Assembly (NCBI GenBank): GCA_964629015.1
Contig: CAZVMN010000009.1
Coordinates: forward strand, 96,881 to 160,880
Direction: 5' to 3'
Length of the DNA stretch: 64,000 nt
Source: Oceanococcus sp964629015
GTDB lineage: Bacteria; Pseudomonadota; Gammaproteobacteria; Nevskiales; Oceanococcaceae
In this document: positions 33,118 through 42,306 of the stretch, piece by piece
Layout of the letters: every line of letters begins with the position of its first letter
Numbering within the stretch: position 1 is the stretch's first letter
Notes under the pieces: generated by a model
The model's database searches: none
What the model saw: only the letters and a program-made list of their open reading frames with translations
Told to the model about the DNA's origin: nothing
Position numbers and translations under genes: made by a program

Positions 33118-34459
33118 GATTCGCGACGAGTCGATGATGACGCCGCGTGAGATTGTGCAGGAGCTGGATAAGCACATCATTGGTCAGAACGAAGCCAAGC
33201 GCGCCGTGGCTGTGGCCTTGCGCAACCGTTGGCGCCGGCGTCGTTTGGACACCGCCCTGGCCAACGAAATTACCCCCAAGAACATTCTGATGATCGGTCC
33301 CACCGGTGTGGGTAAAACCGAGATTGCACGGCGTCTGGCGCGCCTGGCCAATGCGCCCTTCATCAAGGTGGAGGCGACCAAGTTCACCGAGGTAGGTTAT
33401 GTCGGTCGGGAGGTCGATTCCATCATCAAGGACTTGGCCGATACGGCGGTCAAGATGGTGCGTGAGCAGGAAATGGCGCGGGCCCGGCCGAAAGCGGAGC
33501 TGGCTGCAGAGGAGCGCATCCTGGATGTGCTGCTACCGCGTGCGCAGTCTCAGGAACCGGACAGTCAGAACAGCGCCGAGCAGGACAAAACCCGCCAGGT
33601 CTTTCGCAAAAAACTGCGTGAAGGCCAGCTGGATGACCGCGAGATCGAGCTGGATGTGGCCAACCGTCCGGTTGGCGTCGAAATCATGGGTCCGCCCGGC
33701 ATGGAGGAGATGACCAGTCAGATCCAGAACATGTTCTCCAACATGGGCCAGCAACGTTCGCGTCGGCGCAAGCTCAAGGTCAAAGACGGTCTGCGTCTGC
33801 TCATCGACGAAGAAGCCGCCAAGCTGCTCGACGAAGAGAAGATCAAGGCGGCTGCGCTGGAATCGGCTGAGCAGAACGGCATCGTGTTCATCGATGAGAT
33901 CGACAAGGTGTGCAAGCGCGGTGACGTCGTTGGTGGTGATGTCTCGCGCGAAGGCGTGCAGCGCGATCTGCTGCCGCTGGTGGAAGGCTGCACTGTCACC
34001 ACCAAATACGGCACCCTGCGCACCGATCACATGTTGTTCGTGGCTTCGGGCGCGTTCCATCTCGCTAAGCCGTCGGACCTGATTCCCGAGCTGCAGGGGC
34101 GTTTGCCCATCCGCGTCGAGCTCAATGCGCTGACTGCCGATGATTTCACCCGCATTCTGACCGAGCCGGATTTTGCCTTGACCGCACAGTACACGGCGCT
34201 GATGGGCACCGAGGGTGTGACCCTGACGTTCCAGGATGACGGTGTGCGGCGGATCGCCGAGATCGCCACCGAAGTCAACGCACAGACCGAGAACATCGGC
34301 GCGCGTCGTCTGCACACCTTGCTCGAACGTTTACTCGAAGACATTTCCTTCCGTGGTCCGGATTCCGAGGGCGAGAGCGTGATTGTCGACAAAGCCTATG
34401 TTGATGAGCGCTTGTCCGGGCTGGCTCGCGATGAGGATCTGTCGCGTTACATCTTGTAA
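33110..34459 (+). CDS. hslU: HslU unfoldase ATPase
   Basis: AAA+ ATPase that unfolds substrates and feeds them to HslV. Walker A GPTGVGKT (about residue 62), Walker B IVFIDEIDK, the intermediate domain and sensor-2 region (ENIGARRLHTLLER) are all present. The protein ends in SRYIL, the C-terminal tail that docks into HslV. ATG at 33110 follows GGAGGG and gives 449 residues, the typical size. Confidence 0.98.
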   Translation: MSEIRDESMMTPREIVQELDKHIIGQNEAKRAVAVALRNRWRRRRLDTALANEITPKNILMIGPTGVGKTEIARRLARLANAPFIKVEATKFTEVGYVGREVDSIIKDLADTAVKMVREQEMARARPKAELAAEERILDVLLPRAQSQEPDSQNSAEQDKTRQVFRKKLREGQLDDREIELDVANRPVGVEIMGPPGMEEMTSQIQNMFSNMGQQRSRRRKLKVKDGLRLLIDEEAAKLLDEEKIKAAALESAEQNGIVFIDEIDKVCKRGDVVGGDVSREGVQRDLLPLVEGCTVTTKYGTLRTDHMLFVASGAFHLAKPSDLIPELQGRLPIRVELNALTADDFTRILTEPDFALTAQYTALMGTEGVTLTFQDDGVRRIAEIATEVNAQTENIGARRLHTLLERLLEDISFRGPDSEGESVIVDKAYVDERLSGLARDEDLSRYIL

Positions 34460-34475
34460 GGCGCCGATATCACGC

Positions 34476-34877
34476 ATGAGCAGTGTGCCGAAAACCTTGC
34501 GCTTGCAGCAGCAGGGAAGACGATTACAGGTTGAGTTTGAAGGTCGTGACCCGGACATCTTCGACGCCGAGTTCCTTCGCGTCTATTCGCCGTCGGCAGA
34601 GGTCCAGGGCCATGGTTTGGCGGAGCCGCAGCTGGTTGGTGGCAAGCAGGATGTGAGCATTCGCAAGATCGAGCCGGTCGGGCGCTACGCGGTGCGCTTG
34701 ATCTTCTCCGACGGGCACGACACCGGTTTGTACACCTGGGAAACCCTGCATGATTACGGTGAGCGTCAGGAATCTTTGTGGCTGCGCTACCTGGAGCGGA
34801 TTACTGCGCAGGGTATGTCGCGGGTAGAGTCCGAGAACGTGATGCCACTGTCGGCCCTGCGCCCGAAAGTGCCCTGA
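34476..34877 (+). CDS. DUF971 (GBBH-like N-terminal) protein
   Basis: A 133-residue protein of the DUF971 family, related to the N-terminal domain of gamma-butyrobetaine hydroxylase. It contains FDAEFLRVYSPSAEVQGH, GRYAVRLIFSDGHDTGLYTW and LHDYGERQESLWLRYLERI. It commonly sits between hslU and ubiE in gammaproteobacteria; function unknown, possibly linked to iron-sulfur assembly. ATG at 34476 gives the family start. Confidence 0.92.
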   Translation: MSSVPKTLRLQQQGRRLQVEFEGRDPDIFDAEFLRVYSPSAEVQGHGLAEPQLVGGKQDVSIRKIEPVGRYAVRLIFSDGHDTGLYTWETLHDYGERQESLWLRYLERITAQGMSRVESENVMPLSALRPKVP

Positions 34878-34924
34878 CTCACCAACACCAGTAAACTGAC
34901 CCTTTTTTGCACAAGCGGGCAGTG

Positions 34925-35671
34925 ATGAACCAGAAAACCACCCATTTCGGTTACGCCGAGGTCGACTGGAAAGACAAAGCCAGTCGGGTGTCCCAGGTGT
35001 TCGATTCGGTGGCCGGACGCTACGACGTCATGAATGATTTGATGTCGATGGGCGTCCATCGCGCGTGGAAGCGCTTCACGGTCGATCTGGCCTGTGTGCA
35101 GAAGAACGATCACATTTTGGATCTGGCCGCAGGCACTGGTGATCTGGCCTCGGCCATGGCGGCCAAGCTCGGCCCGCGGGGCGCCATCACGCTGGCCGAT
35201 TACAACTACGAGATGCTTTCGCGTGGTCGTGATCGCATGATCGATGACGGCTATGCCGGAATCGCGACGTGCGCTCAAGCCGACGCCGAAGCCTTGCCGT
35301 TCGCCGACGACAGTTTTGACTGTATGACCATCGGTTTCGGCTTGCGCAATGTGCGTGACAAGGACAAGGCTCTGCGGTCGATGCTGCGTGTGCTCAAGCC
35401 CGGCGGGCGTTTGCTGGTGCTGGAGTTCTCTAAACCGAGCAACCCGCTGCTGTCCAAGGTTTACGACACCTATTCCTTCGAGATCCTGCCGCGCATGGGG
35501 CAGGCTGTTGCCGGTGATGCGGAAAGTTACCGCTATCTGGCCGAGTCGATCCGCATGCACCCGGACCAGGACACCTTGCAGGGCATGATGAACGAGGCCG
35601 GATTCGAGCGAACCCAGTATTACAACCTGACCGGCGGCATCGTCGCCGTCCATCGCGGCTACAAGTTCTGA
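34925..35671 (+). CDS. ubiE: Ubiquinone/menaquinone C-methyltransferase
   Basis: SAM-dependent C-methyltransferase of the ubiquinone pathway (and menaquinone where present). Motifs: THFGYAEVDWKDKASRVSQV at the N-terminus, SAM motif LDLAAGTGDLA, and the UbiE signatures YDVMNDLMSMGVHRAWK and RVLKPGGRLLVLEFS. ATG at 34925 gives 248 residues; a GTG one codon before and a TTG at 34907 are alternatives. The stop shares one base with the ubiJ start. Confidence 0.97.
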   Translation: MNQKTTHFGYAEVDWKDKASRVSQVFDSVAGRYDVMNDLMSMGVHRAWKRFTVDLACVQKNDHILDLAAGTGDLASAMAAKLGPRGAITLADYNYEMLSRGRDRMIDDGYAGIATCAQADAEALPFADDSFDCMTIGFGLRNVRDKDKALRSMLRVLKPGGRLLVLEFSKPSNPLLSKVYDTYSFEILPRMGQAVAGDAESYRYLAESIRMHPDQDTLQGMMNEAGFERTQYYNLTGGIVAVHRGYKF

Positions 35672-36300
35672 TGGCCTTGCTGGATCAGGGCCTGGGGCCT
35701 TTGGAAATTGTGATCAACCGGGCGTTGAATGCGAGCCCGGAAGCTCTCGCGGCATTGGAGGGCGCCCAGGACCCGGTGGCCTTGCACCTGCGTGACCTGG
35801 GTTGGGCGTTTCGCATGACGCCGGTGAGTCATGGTGTGCAATTGGTACCCGGCGATGAGCCGGCGCGCGCTGGCGTGAGTACATCGCTGGTCGGCTTGGC
35901 GCGTCTTGCCGCCGGCGAAGATCCGCGCGCCATGGGTGATGCGCTGCGTTTGCAGGGGGATGCGGAATACGCTGAGCGCGTGCTTGGTGCCCTGCGTTCC
36001 GCGCGCATCGATCTGCAAGCCGAAGTGCGCAGCCTGCTGCAGCCGGTTATGGGCAGCCAGTTCGGCGGACAGCTTGAGCAGGGTTTGCGTGGCTTGCTGG
36101 ATTTTGGTCGTCAGAGCGTGCGCGAGATATTGCTCGGCAGCAGCAAGCCATCCGACGACATAGCTGACAATGACGGCCAAGCCGCCGATCCTGCGCAAAC
36201 GCAGGCGTGGATGGATGAGGTGGATGACGTGGCCATCGCGGTGGATCGTTTGGAGGCGCGGATTCGCCGCTTGGAAACCCCGCCGAGTGATGAGGCATGA
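35671..36300 (+). CDS. ubiJ: Ubiquinone biosynthesis accessory factor UbiJ
   Basis: A 209-residue SCP2-domain protein that binds ubiquinone intermediates and helps organise the soluble Ubi complex. The SCP2-like part covers about residues 15-115 (VSTSLVGLARLAAGEDPRAM, LRLQGDAEYAERVLGAL); the C-terminal acidic region ends in a short coiled coil (IAVDRLEARIRRLET). It lies between ubiE and ubiB with one-base and four-base overlaps, the standard order. Confidence 0.94.
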   Translation: MALLDQGLGPLEIVINRALNASPEALAALEGAQDPVALHLRDLGWAFRMTPVSHGVQLVPGDEPARAGVSTSLVGLARLAAGEDPRAMGDALRLQGDAEYAERVLGALRSARIDLQAEVRSLLQPVMGSQFGGQLEQGLRGLLDFGRQSVREILLGSSKPSDDIADNDGQAADPAQTQAWMDEVDDVAIAVDRLEARIRRLETPPSDEA

Positions 36301-37937
36301 ACGCATTGCGTCAACTCGGGCGGTTTTGGCAGATCTGGCGGGTCTCGCGTCGCTACGGCCTGGACCAGTTTCTTGGACGTCGGCCGAAAAAGCGTTTCGC
36401 CAAACCGCGCGGCGAGCGTGCGCGTTTGGCACTGGAAGAACTCGGCCCGGTCTTTATTAAGTTTGGCCAGGCATTGTCCACGCGGCCGGATCTGCTGCCC
36501 GATGACATCGCCGCTGAACTGAGTTTGCTGCAGGACGCCGTGCCGCCGTTTTCCGGCCAACTGGCGCGTGAGCAGGTCGAAGCGGCGTTGGGCCAGCCGG
36601 TGGGCAAGTTGTTCGCCAGTTTTGACGAAAAGCCGTTGGCCTCGGCCTCGGTGGCACAGGTGCACGCGGCGCGTTTGCCCGATAACCCGGATGGCACACC
36701 GGGTATTGATGTGGTGGTCAAGGTGCTACGTCCCGGCATCGAAAAGGCGGTGCGCAAGGATTTGGAACTGCTGCACTTTCTGGCCGCCCTGGCTGAGCGC
36801 TTCGGCCCGGATGCGGACCGTCTGCATCCGCGTGAGGTCATCAAGGAATACGAGAAGGTCATTCTTGATGAGCTCGATCTGATGCGCGAGGCCGCCAACG
36901 CCAGCCAATTGCGCCGCAACTGGTTGGGTTCGGATCTGATTTATCACCCGCTGGTGTTCTTTGATCTGACTCGCAGCGACGTGTTGGTGATGGAGCGACT
37001 GTACGGTCACAACATTGACGAAGTCGCAGCGCTGCGTGCTGAGGGCGTGAATTTTCGCGAGTTGTCTGAGCGTGGCGTCGAGATCTTTTTCCGTCAGGTG
37101 TTTCGCGACAACTTCTTCCATGCCGACATGCACCCCGGCAACATTTTTGTCGATGCCAGCAATCCGGAGAAGCCCCGCTATCTGGCCCTGGATTTTGGCA
37201 TTGTTGGCACGCTCAATCCGTCTGATCAGCGCTATCTGGCGGAGAATTTTGTCGCCTTCTTTAACCGTGATTACCGCCGTGTCGCCGAGTTACATCTGGA
37301 GTCCGGCTGGATTCCGGACGATGTGCGCGTGGATGAGTTCGAATCGGCGATCCGCAGCGTGTGCGAGCCGATTTTCAACAAGCCGCTGAAAGACATTTCT
37401 TTCGGCATGTTTCTGATGCGTCTGTTCCAGACCGCGCGGCGTTTCCGCATGGAAGTGCAGCCGCAGTTGGTGTTGTTGCAGAAGACCTTGCTCAACATTG
37501 AGGGATTGGGGCGTCAGCTGTACCCGGATCTGGATTTGTGGAAAACCGCCAAACCGATCATGGAAGAGTGGATGCGCCAGCGGCTCAATCCCCTCAATGG
37601 GCTGGATGACCTCAAAACTCATCTGCCAGCGATCGTGGAAACCTTGCCGGACCTGCTGAAGCGTTTGCAGCAGGACTGGCCGCCCGCCGAATTTGCGGCA
37701 CAGACACGGGAATTACAGGCTTTGCGTCAGGATTTGGCCGAGCAGCAGTCGCGCAACCGCTGGGCATTGGTCGGCGGGCTTTTGTGCCTTGGCGGCGCTG
37801 TGATACTCGGCTTGGACGGTCGTGGGCCGGCGCGCATCGCCGATGTGCCCTTGTCATCCTGGATGTTGGGCACGCTTGGCGTGTGGTGTTTCGCCCGAGC
37901 AACATGGCTGAAAGTCGGCCGGCGCGAAGTGCGTTAA
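36297..37937 (+). CDS. ubiB: Ubiquinone biosynthesis kinase-like protein UbiB
   Basis: Atypical protein-kinase-like ATPase that helps extract ubiquinone intermediates from the membrane. Seen are the KxGQ motif (FIKFGQALSTRPDLLP), ASVAQVHAA, the catalytic-like FFHADMHPGNIFVD and the metal-binding ALDFGIVG. Two C-terminal membrane helices (about 485-545) anchor it. It is 546 residues, the normal length. ATGA overlap with ubiJ. Confidence 0.97.
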   Translation: MNALRQLGRFWQIWRVSRRYGLDQFLGRRPKKRFAKPRGERARLALEELGPVFIKFGQALSTRPDLLPDDIAAELSLLQDAVPPFSGQLAREQVEAALGQPVGKLFASFDEKPLASASVAQVHAARLPDNPDGTPGIDVVVKVLRPGIEKAVRKDLELLHFLAALAERFGPDADRLHPREVIKEYEKVILDELDLMREAANASQLRRNWLGSDLIYHPLVFFDLTRSDVLVMERLYGHNIDEVAALRAEGVNFRELSERGVEIFFRQVFRDNFFHADMHPGNIFVDASNPEKPRYLALDFGIVGTLNPSDQRYLAENFVAFFNRDYRRVAELHLESGWIPDDVRVDEFESAIRSVCEPIFNKPLKDISFGMFLMRLFQTARRFRMEVQPQLVLLQKTLLNIEGLGRQLYPDLDLWKTAKPIMEEWMRQRLNPLNGLDDLKTHLPAIVETLPDLLKRLQQDWPPAEFAAQTRELQALRQDLAEQQSRNRWALVGGLLCLGGAVILGLDGRGPARIADVPLSSWMLGTLGVWCFARATWLKVGRREVR

Positions 37938-38037
37938 GCGGGAAACCGCGGCCCAATCAAAACCCCTGAAAACTGTGCCATTGACGAATGGCAAAGTCAG
38001 CACTATCGTGGTGCGTTGCATCAATGGGGCGTTGACG

Positions 38038-39825
38038 ATGGACAAGGCTGTACCTGCGCTGAGCGCTGTGGATATGACCGTCACTTCGGGTGACGTGGAA
38101 CTGGCGGTCTACCGCTGGGGGCAGAGCCGTAAAGGGAAGAAGACCAAGCCGGTGATCGTGCTGGTGCACGGCTACCCGGACAGCGCCAGTGTGTGGGCGG
38201 CGACCGCCGACCTGCTGGCTCACGACTACCAGGTTGTGGCCTACGACGTGCGCGGCGCCGGCCGCTCCAGCCGCCCGCAGCCGACGCAAGCTTACGAATT
38301 GCAACATTTGGTCGATGATCTTGCGGCCGTTGTTGATGCTGTCAGCCCGGGCAAACCCGTCCATCTGGTTGGACATGACTGGGGTTCGATTCAATCCTGG
38401 GAGGCCGTCACCACCTCGCGTTTGCAGGGGCGCATCGCCTCGTACACCTCCATCTCCGGGCCGAGTTTGGATCACGCCGGTTATTGGGTGATGCAGCGCC
38501 TGACCAGCAGTTCGCCTTCAGAAAAAGCCGTCTTGCTCAAGCAGCTGGCGCACTCCTGGTACATCGGGGCATTCCATCTGCCAGCGGTGGCGCCGACCTT
38601 GTGGAAGGTGGCGGGTGACAAACTTTGGCCCGCCATACTGGCGCGGGTCGAGGGCATACGGGAGTCGTTACCCAATCCCACCCAGTCGCTGGATGGTGAG
38701 CACGGCGTGAAGTTGTATCGGGCCAATGTCACGCAGCGTTTGAGAAAACCCAACGAGCGCGCGACGGATTTGCCGGTGCAGCTGATTTTTCCGCGTGGGG
38801 ATCATTTCATGATCGAGGAGATCTGGGACGATCTGCCGCGTTGGGCACCCAATTTGTGGCGCTGCGATGTGGATGCAGGGCACTGGTTGCAGGTCAGTCA
38901 TCCCGAGCTGGTCGCGGACAAGGTCGCGCGTTTTGTCGCCTTTGTTGAGAGCGGCAAGGAACCGGCTGATCTGCAGCGCGCCCGCGTGCGTGGTCAAAAA
39001 CCTCGTGGGCCGCATGTCGGCAAGTTGGTTTTGATCACTGGCGCAGGCTCCGGCTTTGGTCGCGAAACGGCTTTGGCCTTTGCTCAGGCGGGTGCCGACG
39101 TGATCGCGGTGGATATCCATGAAGAGGCCGCTGAGCACACAGCAGCGCTGTGTCGCAATAGCAACGTGACGGCCTGGGCCAACGTGGTGGATGTTGGCAA
39201 CACGCGCGCCATGCGCACTCTGGCCACATGGGTTGAGAACGAATTCGGCGCGGTCGATATTGTGGTCAACAACGCGGGTATCGGTCTGGCCGGCTCGTTC
39301 TTTGATACCAGCGATGCAGACTGGGACAAGCTCCTCAAGATCAATCTGGGTGGGGTGATTCAGGGTTCGCGCCTGTTCGGCGCGCAAATGATCGCAGCCG
39401 GTCGCAAAGGCCATATCGTGAATGTTGCCTCCATGGGTGCGTTCACGCCGTCGCGGTTCATGTCGGCTTACAACACCAGCAAAGCGGCGGTGCGCATGCT
39501 CAGTGATTGTCTGCGCGCTGAATTGGCCGAGCATGAGATTCACGTGGCCACAATTTGCCCCGGCCTATCGATCACCAATATCACCCAGAGCACTCGGTTT
39601 GTTGGTGTCACGGACGCCGAACAACAGCGCAAGCAAAGCGATGCGACACGGTTGTATCAGCGCCGCAATCTCAAGCCGGAGGCGATTGCCAACGCGATAC
39701 TCAAGGCCGTCGAGGATCGTCGCGACGAGGTGCCGGTGGGCGTGGAAGCCCACAGCAGTCGTTTGCTATCGCGTTTGTTGCCGGGTGTCTCGCGACGCCT
39801 TGCGCAACTGGATCTGGAACCCTAA
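38038..39825 (+). CDS. Alpha/beta hydrolase-SDR fusion, EphD-like
   Basis: A 595-residue two-domain enzyme. The N-terminal half is an epoxide-hydrolase-like alpha/beta hydrolase (HGYPD at 44-48, nucleophile elbow LVGHDWGS with Asp114, C-terminal DAGHWLQ). The second half is a classical SDR (TGAGSGFG near 334, NNAG, Tyr478/Lys482 in YNTSKAA). The same domain order occurs in mycobacterial EphD. ATG at 38038 is chosen; a GTG at 37975 would add 21 weakly supported residues. It may hydrate an epoxide or fatty compound and oxidise the resulting alcohol. The PF10118-type gene 18 bases on is probably co-expressed. Confidence 0.9.
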   Translation: MDKAVPALSAVDMTVTSGDVELAVYRWGQSRKGKKTKPVIVLVHGYPDSASVWAATADLLAHDYQVVAYDVRGAGRSSRPQPTQAYELQHLVDDLAAVVDAVSPGKPVHLVGHDWGSIQSWEAVTTSRLQGRIASYTSISGPSLDHAGYWVMQRLTSSSPSEKAVLLKQLAHSWYIGAFHLPAVAPTLWKVAGDKLWPAILARVEGIRESLPNPTQSLDGEHGVKLYRANVTQRLRKPNERATDLPVQLIFPRGDHFMIEEIWDDLPRWAPNLWRCDVDAGHWLQVSHPELVADKVARFVAFVESGKEPADLQRARVRGQKPRGPHVGKLVLITGAGSGFGRETALAFAQAGADVIAVDIHEEAAEHTAALCRNSNVTAWANVVDVGNTRAMRTLATWVENEFGAVDIVVNNAGIGLAGSFFDTSDADWDKLLKINLGGVIQGSRLFGAQMIAAGRKGHIVNVASMGAFTPSRFMSAYNTSKAAVRMLSDCLRAELAEHEIHVATICPGLSITNITQSTRFVGVTDAEQQRKQSDATRLYQRRNLKPEAIANAILKAVEDRRDEVPVGVEAHSSRLLSRLLPGVSRRLAQLDLEP

Positions 39826-39843
39826 GCACGGGAGAAAACAACA

Positions 39844-40806
39844 ATGAGCGTGACGTCCATCAGCACGGCGCGCGGGGCGCGCACCGCCAAGCCCAAGGCC
39901 TCGCACACACCCGGTTCCCTGGTTCATCGCAAGGTCAAGTTTGACTGGTCAGATACCCCACTGGAGTGGATTCCGGGCAGTCCTTTCGCCAGTCATTTCA
40001 TCAATGAAATCAACCTGCTTTTGCCGGCTGGCGAATTCTGGTTCTGCAAGATCTACAACAAAGCCTTGCCGTACATAACGGATGAAAAGCTCAAAGCCGA
40101 TGTGCAGATGTTCGTGCGCCAGGAAGCGATGCATGCGCGAGCGCACGGCGCGGCGATCGTGGAGTATCTGAATTCACACGGTATCGAGACGCAGAGCAAT
40201 ACACGTCAGGAAGACTGGTTGTTCGAGACCCTGCTCAGCGATGAGCCGTTGGGTATCAAGATCCCCAAGTTCGCTGAGAAAGAGTGGCTGGTGTTTCGCC
40301 TCGGCATCGTTGCAGCGATTGAGCACATGACCTGTGTGCTCGGCAATTACGTGTTGCGCAACACCTCCTGGGATGAAGCGGGTGCTGACCCTGTGCTGCT
40401 GGATCTGCTGCGCTGGCACGGTGCTGAAGAGGTTGAGCATCGCTGCGTGGCATTTGATGTCTACCGCCATCTCGGCGGTGGCTATGTGTCGCGCTATTAC
40501 CTGGCGTCGATTGCCATGCCGGCGATCTTCGGTCTTTGGGTGCACGGTGCCGCGCATCTGATGAACCAGGACGAACGCTTTAAGGCCAAAAAGCCCAGCG
40601 TGTTCAAACCGTGGATCTGGATGCGGTGGATGCGTGAGGTCAAAACCGGCCACCTGCCGTCGCCAATCTGGTTGGCGCTCAAGGAATTGCCCTTCTTCAG
40701 CCCGTGGTATGACCCGGTCAAAGAAGGCTCGACCGAGGAGGCTCTGGCCTATCTGAACAACTCACCAGCCGCCGCGCGTGCAGCGGCTGCGGCCAGCTCC
40801 GCTTAA
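39844..40806 (+). CDS. PF10118-family metal-dependent protein (ferritin-like)
   Basis: A 320-residue protein of the 'predicted metal-dependent hydrolase' family PF10118. Likely metal ligands are Glu64 (GEFWF), Glu94/His97 (QEAMH), Glu160/His161 (AIEHMT) and Glu195-His199 (AEEVEH). The ExxH pattern in four helices looks like a ferritin-type di-iron site, so an oxidase or oxygenase role is more likely than hydrolysis. GGAG precedes the ATG. The C-terminus is Ala-rich. It is paired with the EphD-like fusion, which suggests joint action on a hydrophobic substrate. Confidence 0.85.
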   Translation: MSVTSISTARGARTAKPKASHTPGSLVHRKVKFDWSDTPLEWIPGSPFASHFINEINLLLPAGEFWFCKIYNKALPYITDEKLKADVQMFVRQEAMHARAHGAAIVEYLNSHGIETQSNTRQEDWLFETLLSDEPLGIKIPKFAEKEWLVFRLGIVAAIEHMTCVLGNYVLRNTSWDEAGADPVLLDLLRWHGAEEVEHRCVAFDVYRHLGGGYVSRYYLASIAMPAIFGLWVHGAAHLMNQDERFKAKKPSVFKPWIWMRWMREVKTGHLPSPIWLALKELPFFSPWYDPVKEGSTEEALAYLNNSPAAARAAAAASSA

Positions 40807-40842
40807 TACGAGGCAGCCTAAGCGCCGCCGACCCGCAATGTT

Positions 40843-42165
40843 TTAGCGGGCGGCGCTCATGATGCTCAGCCCTTTGAGCAGGTTTAGCGCTTCGTACAAA
40901 GCGTAGTCAGACTCGGCCAGCGAAAGCTCTTCTTCGTCTTTACCGTCCTCGGCCGCATTCGCGGCATCGGCGGCGTCCGCAGCATTTTCGTTGTCGAGGC
41001 GGTTGTTGAGGTCCGCTTCCGTGATCGGGGTAAAGGACTGCTCGCGCTTGCTCACTTCCAGCGAGCGAATGTTGACATCCGGCTCAATCCCTTCGGCCTG
41101 AATCGAACGCCCGCTCGGCGTGTAGTACCGCGCCGTGGTCAGTTTGATGGCGGCGTTGTTGCGGATGGGCACGATGGTTTGCACCGAACCCTTGCCGAAG
41201 GTCTTGCGCCCGGCGATCACGGCACGCTGGTGATCCTGCAGAGCACCGGCAACGATTTCTGAGGCGGAGGCTGAACCTTCGTTGACCAACACCACAATGG
41301 GTTTGCCCGACAGCGCATCTCCGGGTTTGGCGGTGAATTCGCGCAACGCCGTGTCGTGACGACCTTTAATCGACACGACGGTGCCGCTTTCCAGGAAGGT
41401 GTCTGACACATCCACAGCCGCGGTCAGAACCCCACCCGGGTTGTTGCGCAGATCCAGAACGATACCTCGCAGTTCGTCATCGGCCTCTTGGTTGAGCTTG
41501 TTCAACTGTTTCTCGACCGACGTGGCGGTGCTGCCGGAGAAGGTCGAGATGCGCAGATAGCCGTACTTCGGCTCCAGCATGCGTGAGCGCACACTTTCCA
41601 CCTTGATCACATCGCGCGTGAGATTCACTTTTAGCGGCTGCGAGCCGCCTTCGCGCATGACCAGCAAGTCGATTTTGGTGCCTGGTTTGCCGCGCATCAT
41701 GCGCACGGCTTCGCTCAAAGTCATGCCTTTGACCGGTTTTTCGTCGATGCGAACGATCAAGTCGCCGGCTTCGATGCCGGCGCGGCTGGCTGGCGTGTCG
41801 TCAATCGGCGAAACGACACGGACGAAACCGTTGTACATCTGAACTTCAATCCCCAGACCACCGAACTTGCCGGACGTGGAAATTGACATTTCCTTGTATT
41901 CCTCGCTGTCGAGGTAAGCCGAGTGGGGGTCAAGACCATCGAGCAAGCCGCGGATGGCATGTTCGATGAGTTCTTTGTCATCGATTTCTTCGACGTAATT
42001 GTCTTTGACCTGGGAGAGAATCTCGGCAAACGCCTGAAGCTCCTGCAGTGGCAAGCTGGCCGGACTGGTCTCCCGATCTGCGAACACGCCCTGCGTCAGA
42101 GTGATCGAGGCTCCCAGCAGAACGCCGGTGGCCAACAGTGCAGTAGCTTTGAACTTGGTTGCCAT
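40843..42165 (-). CDS. ctpA: Carboxy-terminal processing protease
   Basis: Periplasmic S41 serine protease. An N-terminal signal (about residues 1-29), a PDZ domain (about 95-180) and the catalytic core with Ser298 (NEGSASASE) and Lys325 (KTFGKGSVQ) are seen. The C-terminal tail after residue 395 is low-complexity (Ala/Asp/Glu-rich, AADAADAANAAE). It processes tails of envelope proteins or controls peptidoglycan hydrolases. The EnvC-like gene lies upstream in the same direction, a common pairing. Confidence 0.96.
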   Translation of the reverse strand: MATKFKATALLATGVLLGASITLTQGVFADRETSPASLPLQELQAFAEILSQVKDNYVEEIDDKELIEHAIRGLLDGLDPHSAYLDSEEYKEMSISTSGKFGGLGIEVQMYNGFVRVVSPIDDTPASRAGIEAGDLIVRIDEKPVKGMTLSEAVRMMRGKPGTKIDLLVMREGGSQPLKVNLTRDVIKVESVRSRMLEPKYGYLRISTFSGSTATSVEKQLNKLNQEADDELRGIVLDLRNNPGGVLTAAVDVSDTFLESGTVVSIKGRHDTALREFTAKPGDALSGKPIVVLVNEGSASASEIVAGALQDHQRAVIAGRKTFGKGSVQTIVPIRNNAAIKLTTARYYTPSGRSIQAEGIEPDVNIRSLEVSKREQSFTPITEADLNNRLDNENAADAADAANAAEDGKDEEELSLAESDYALYEALNLLKGLSIMSAAR

Positions 42166-42306
42166 AATGAATCTTTTCTTGCGCGCTGCCCGGGGCGCGG
42201 CTGTCGCGGATAACGGGCGTTTGGACTGCGTGGAACCCGGAAAAATCCCAGCTTTCTCGGCGAGTACCCAACATTACCACACAAAAGTGTGAAGAAACCG
42301 TTGTTT

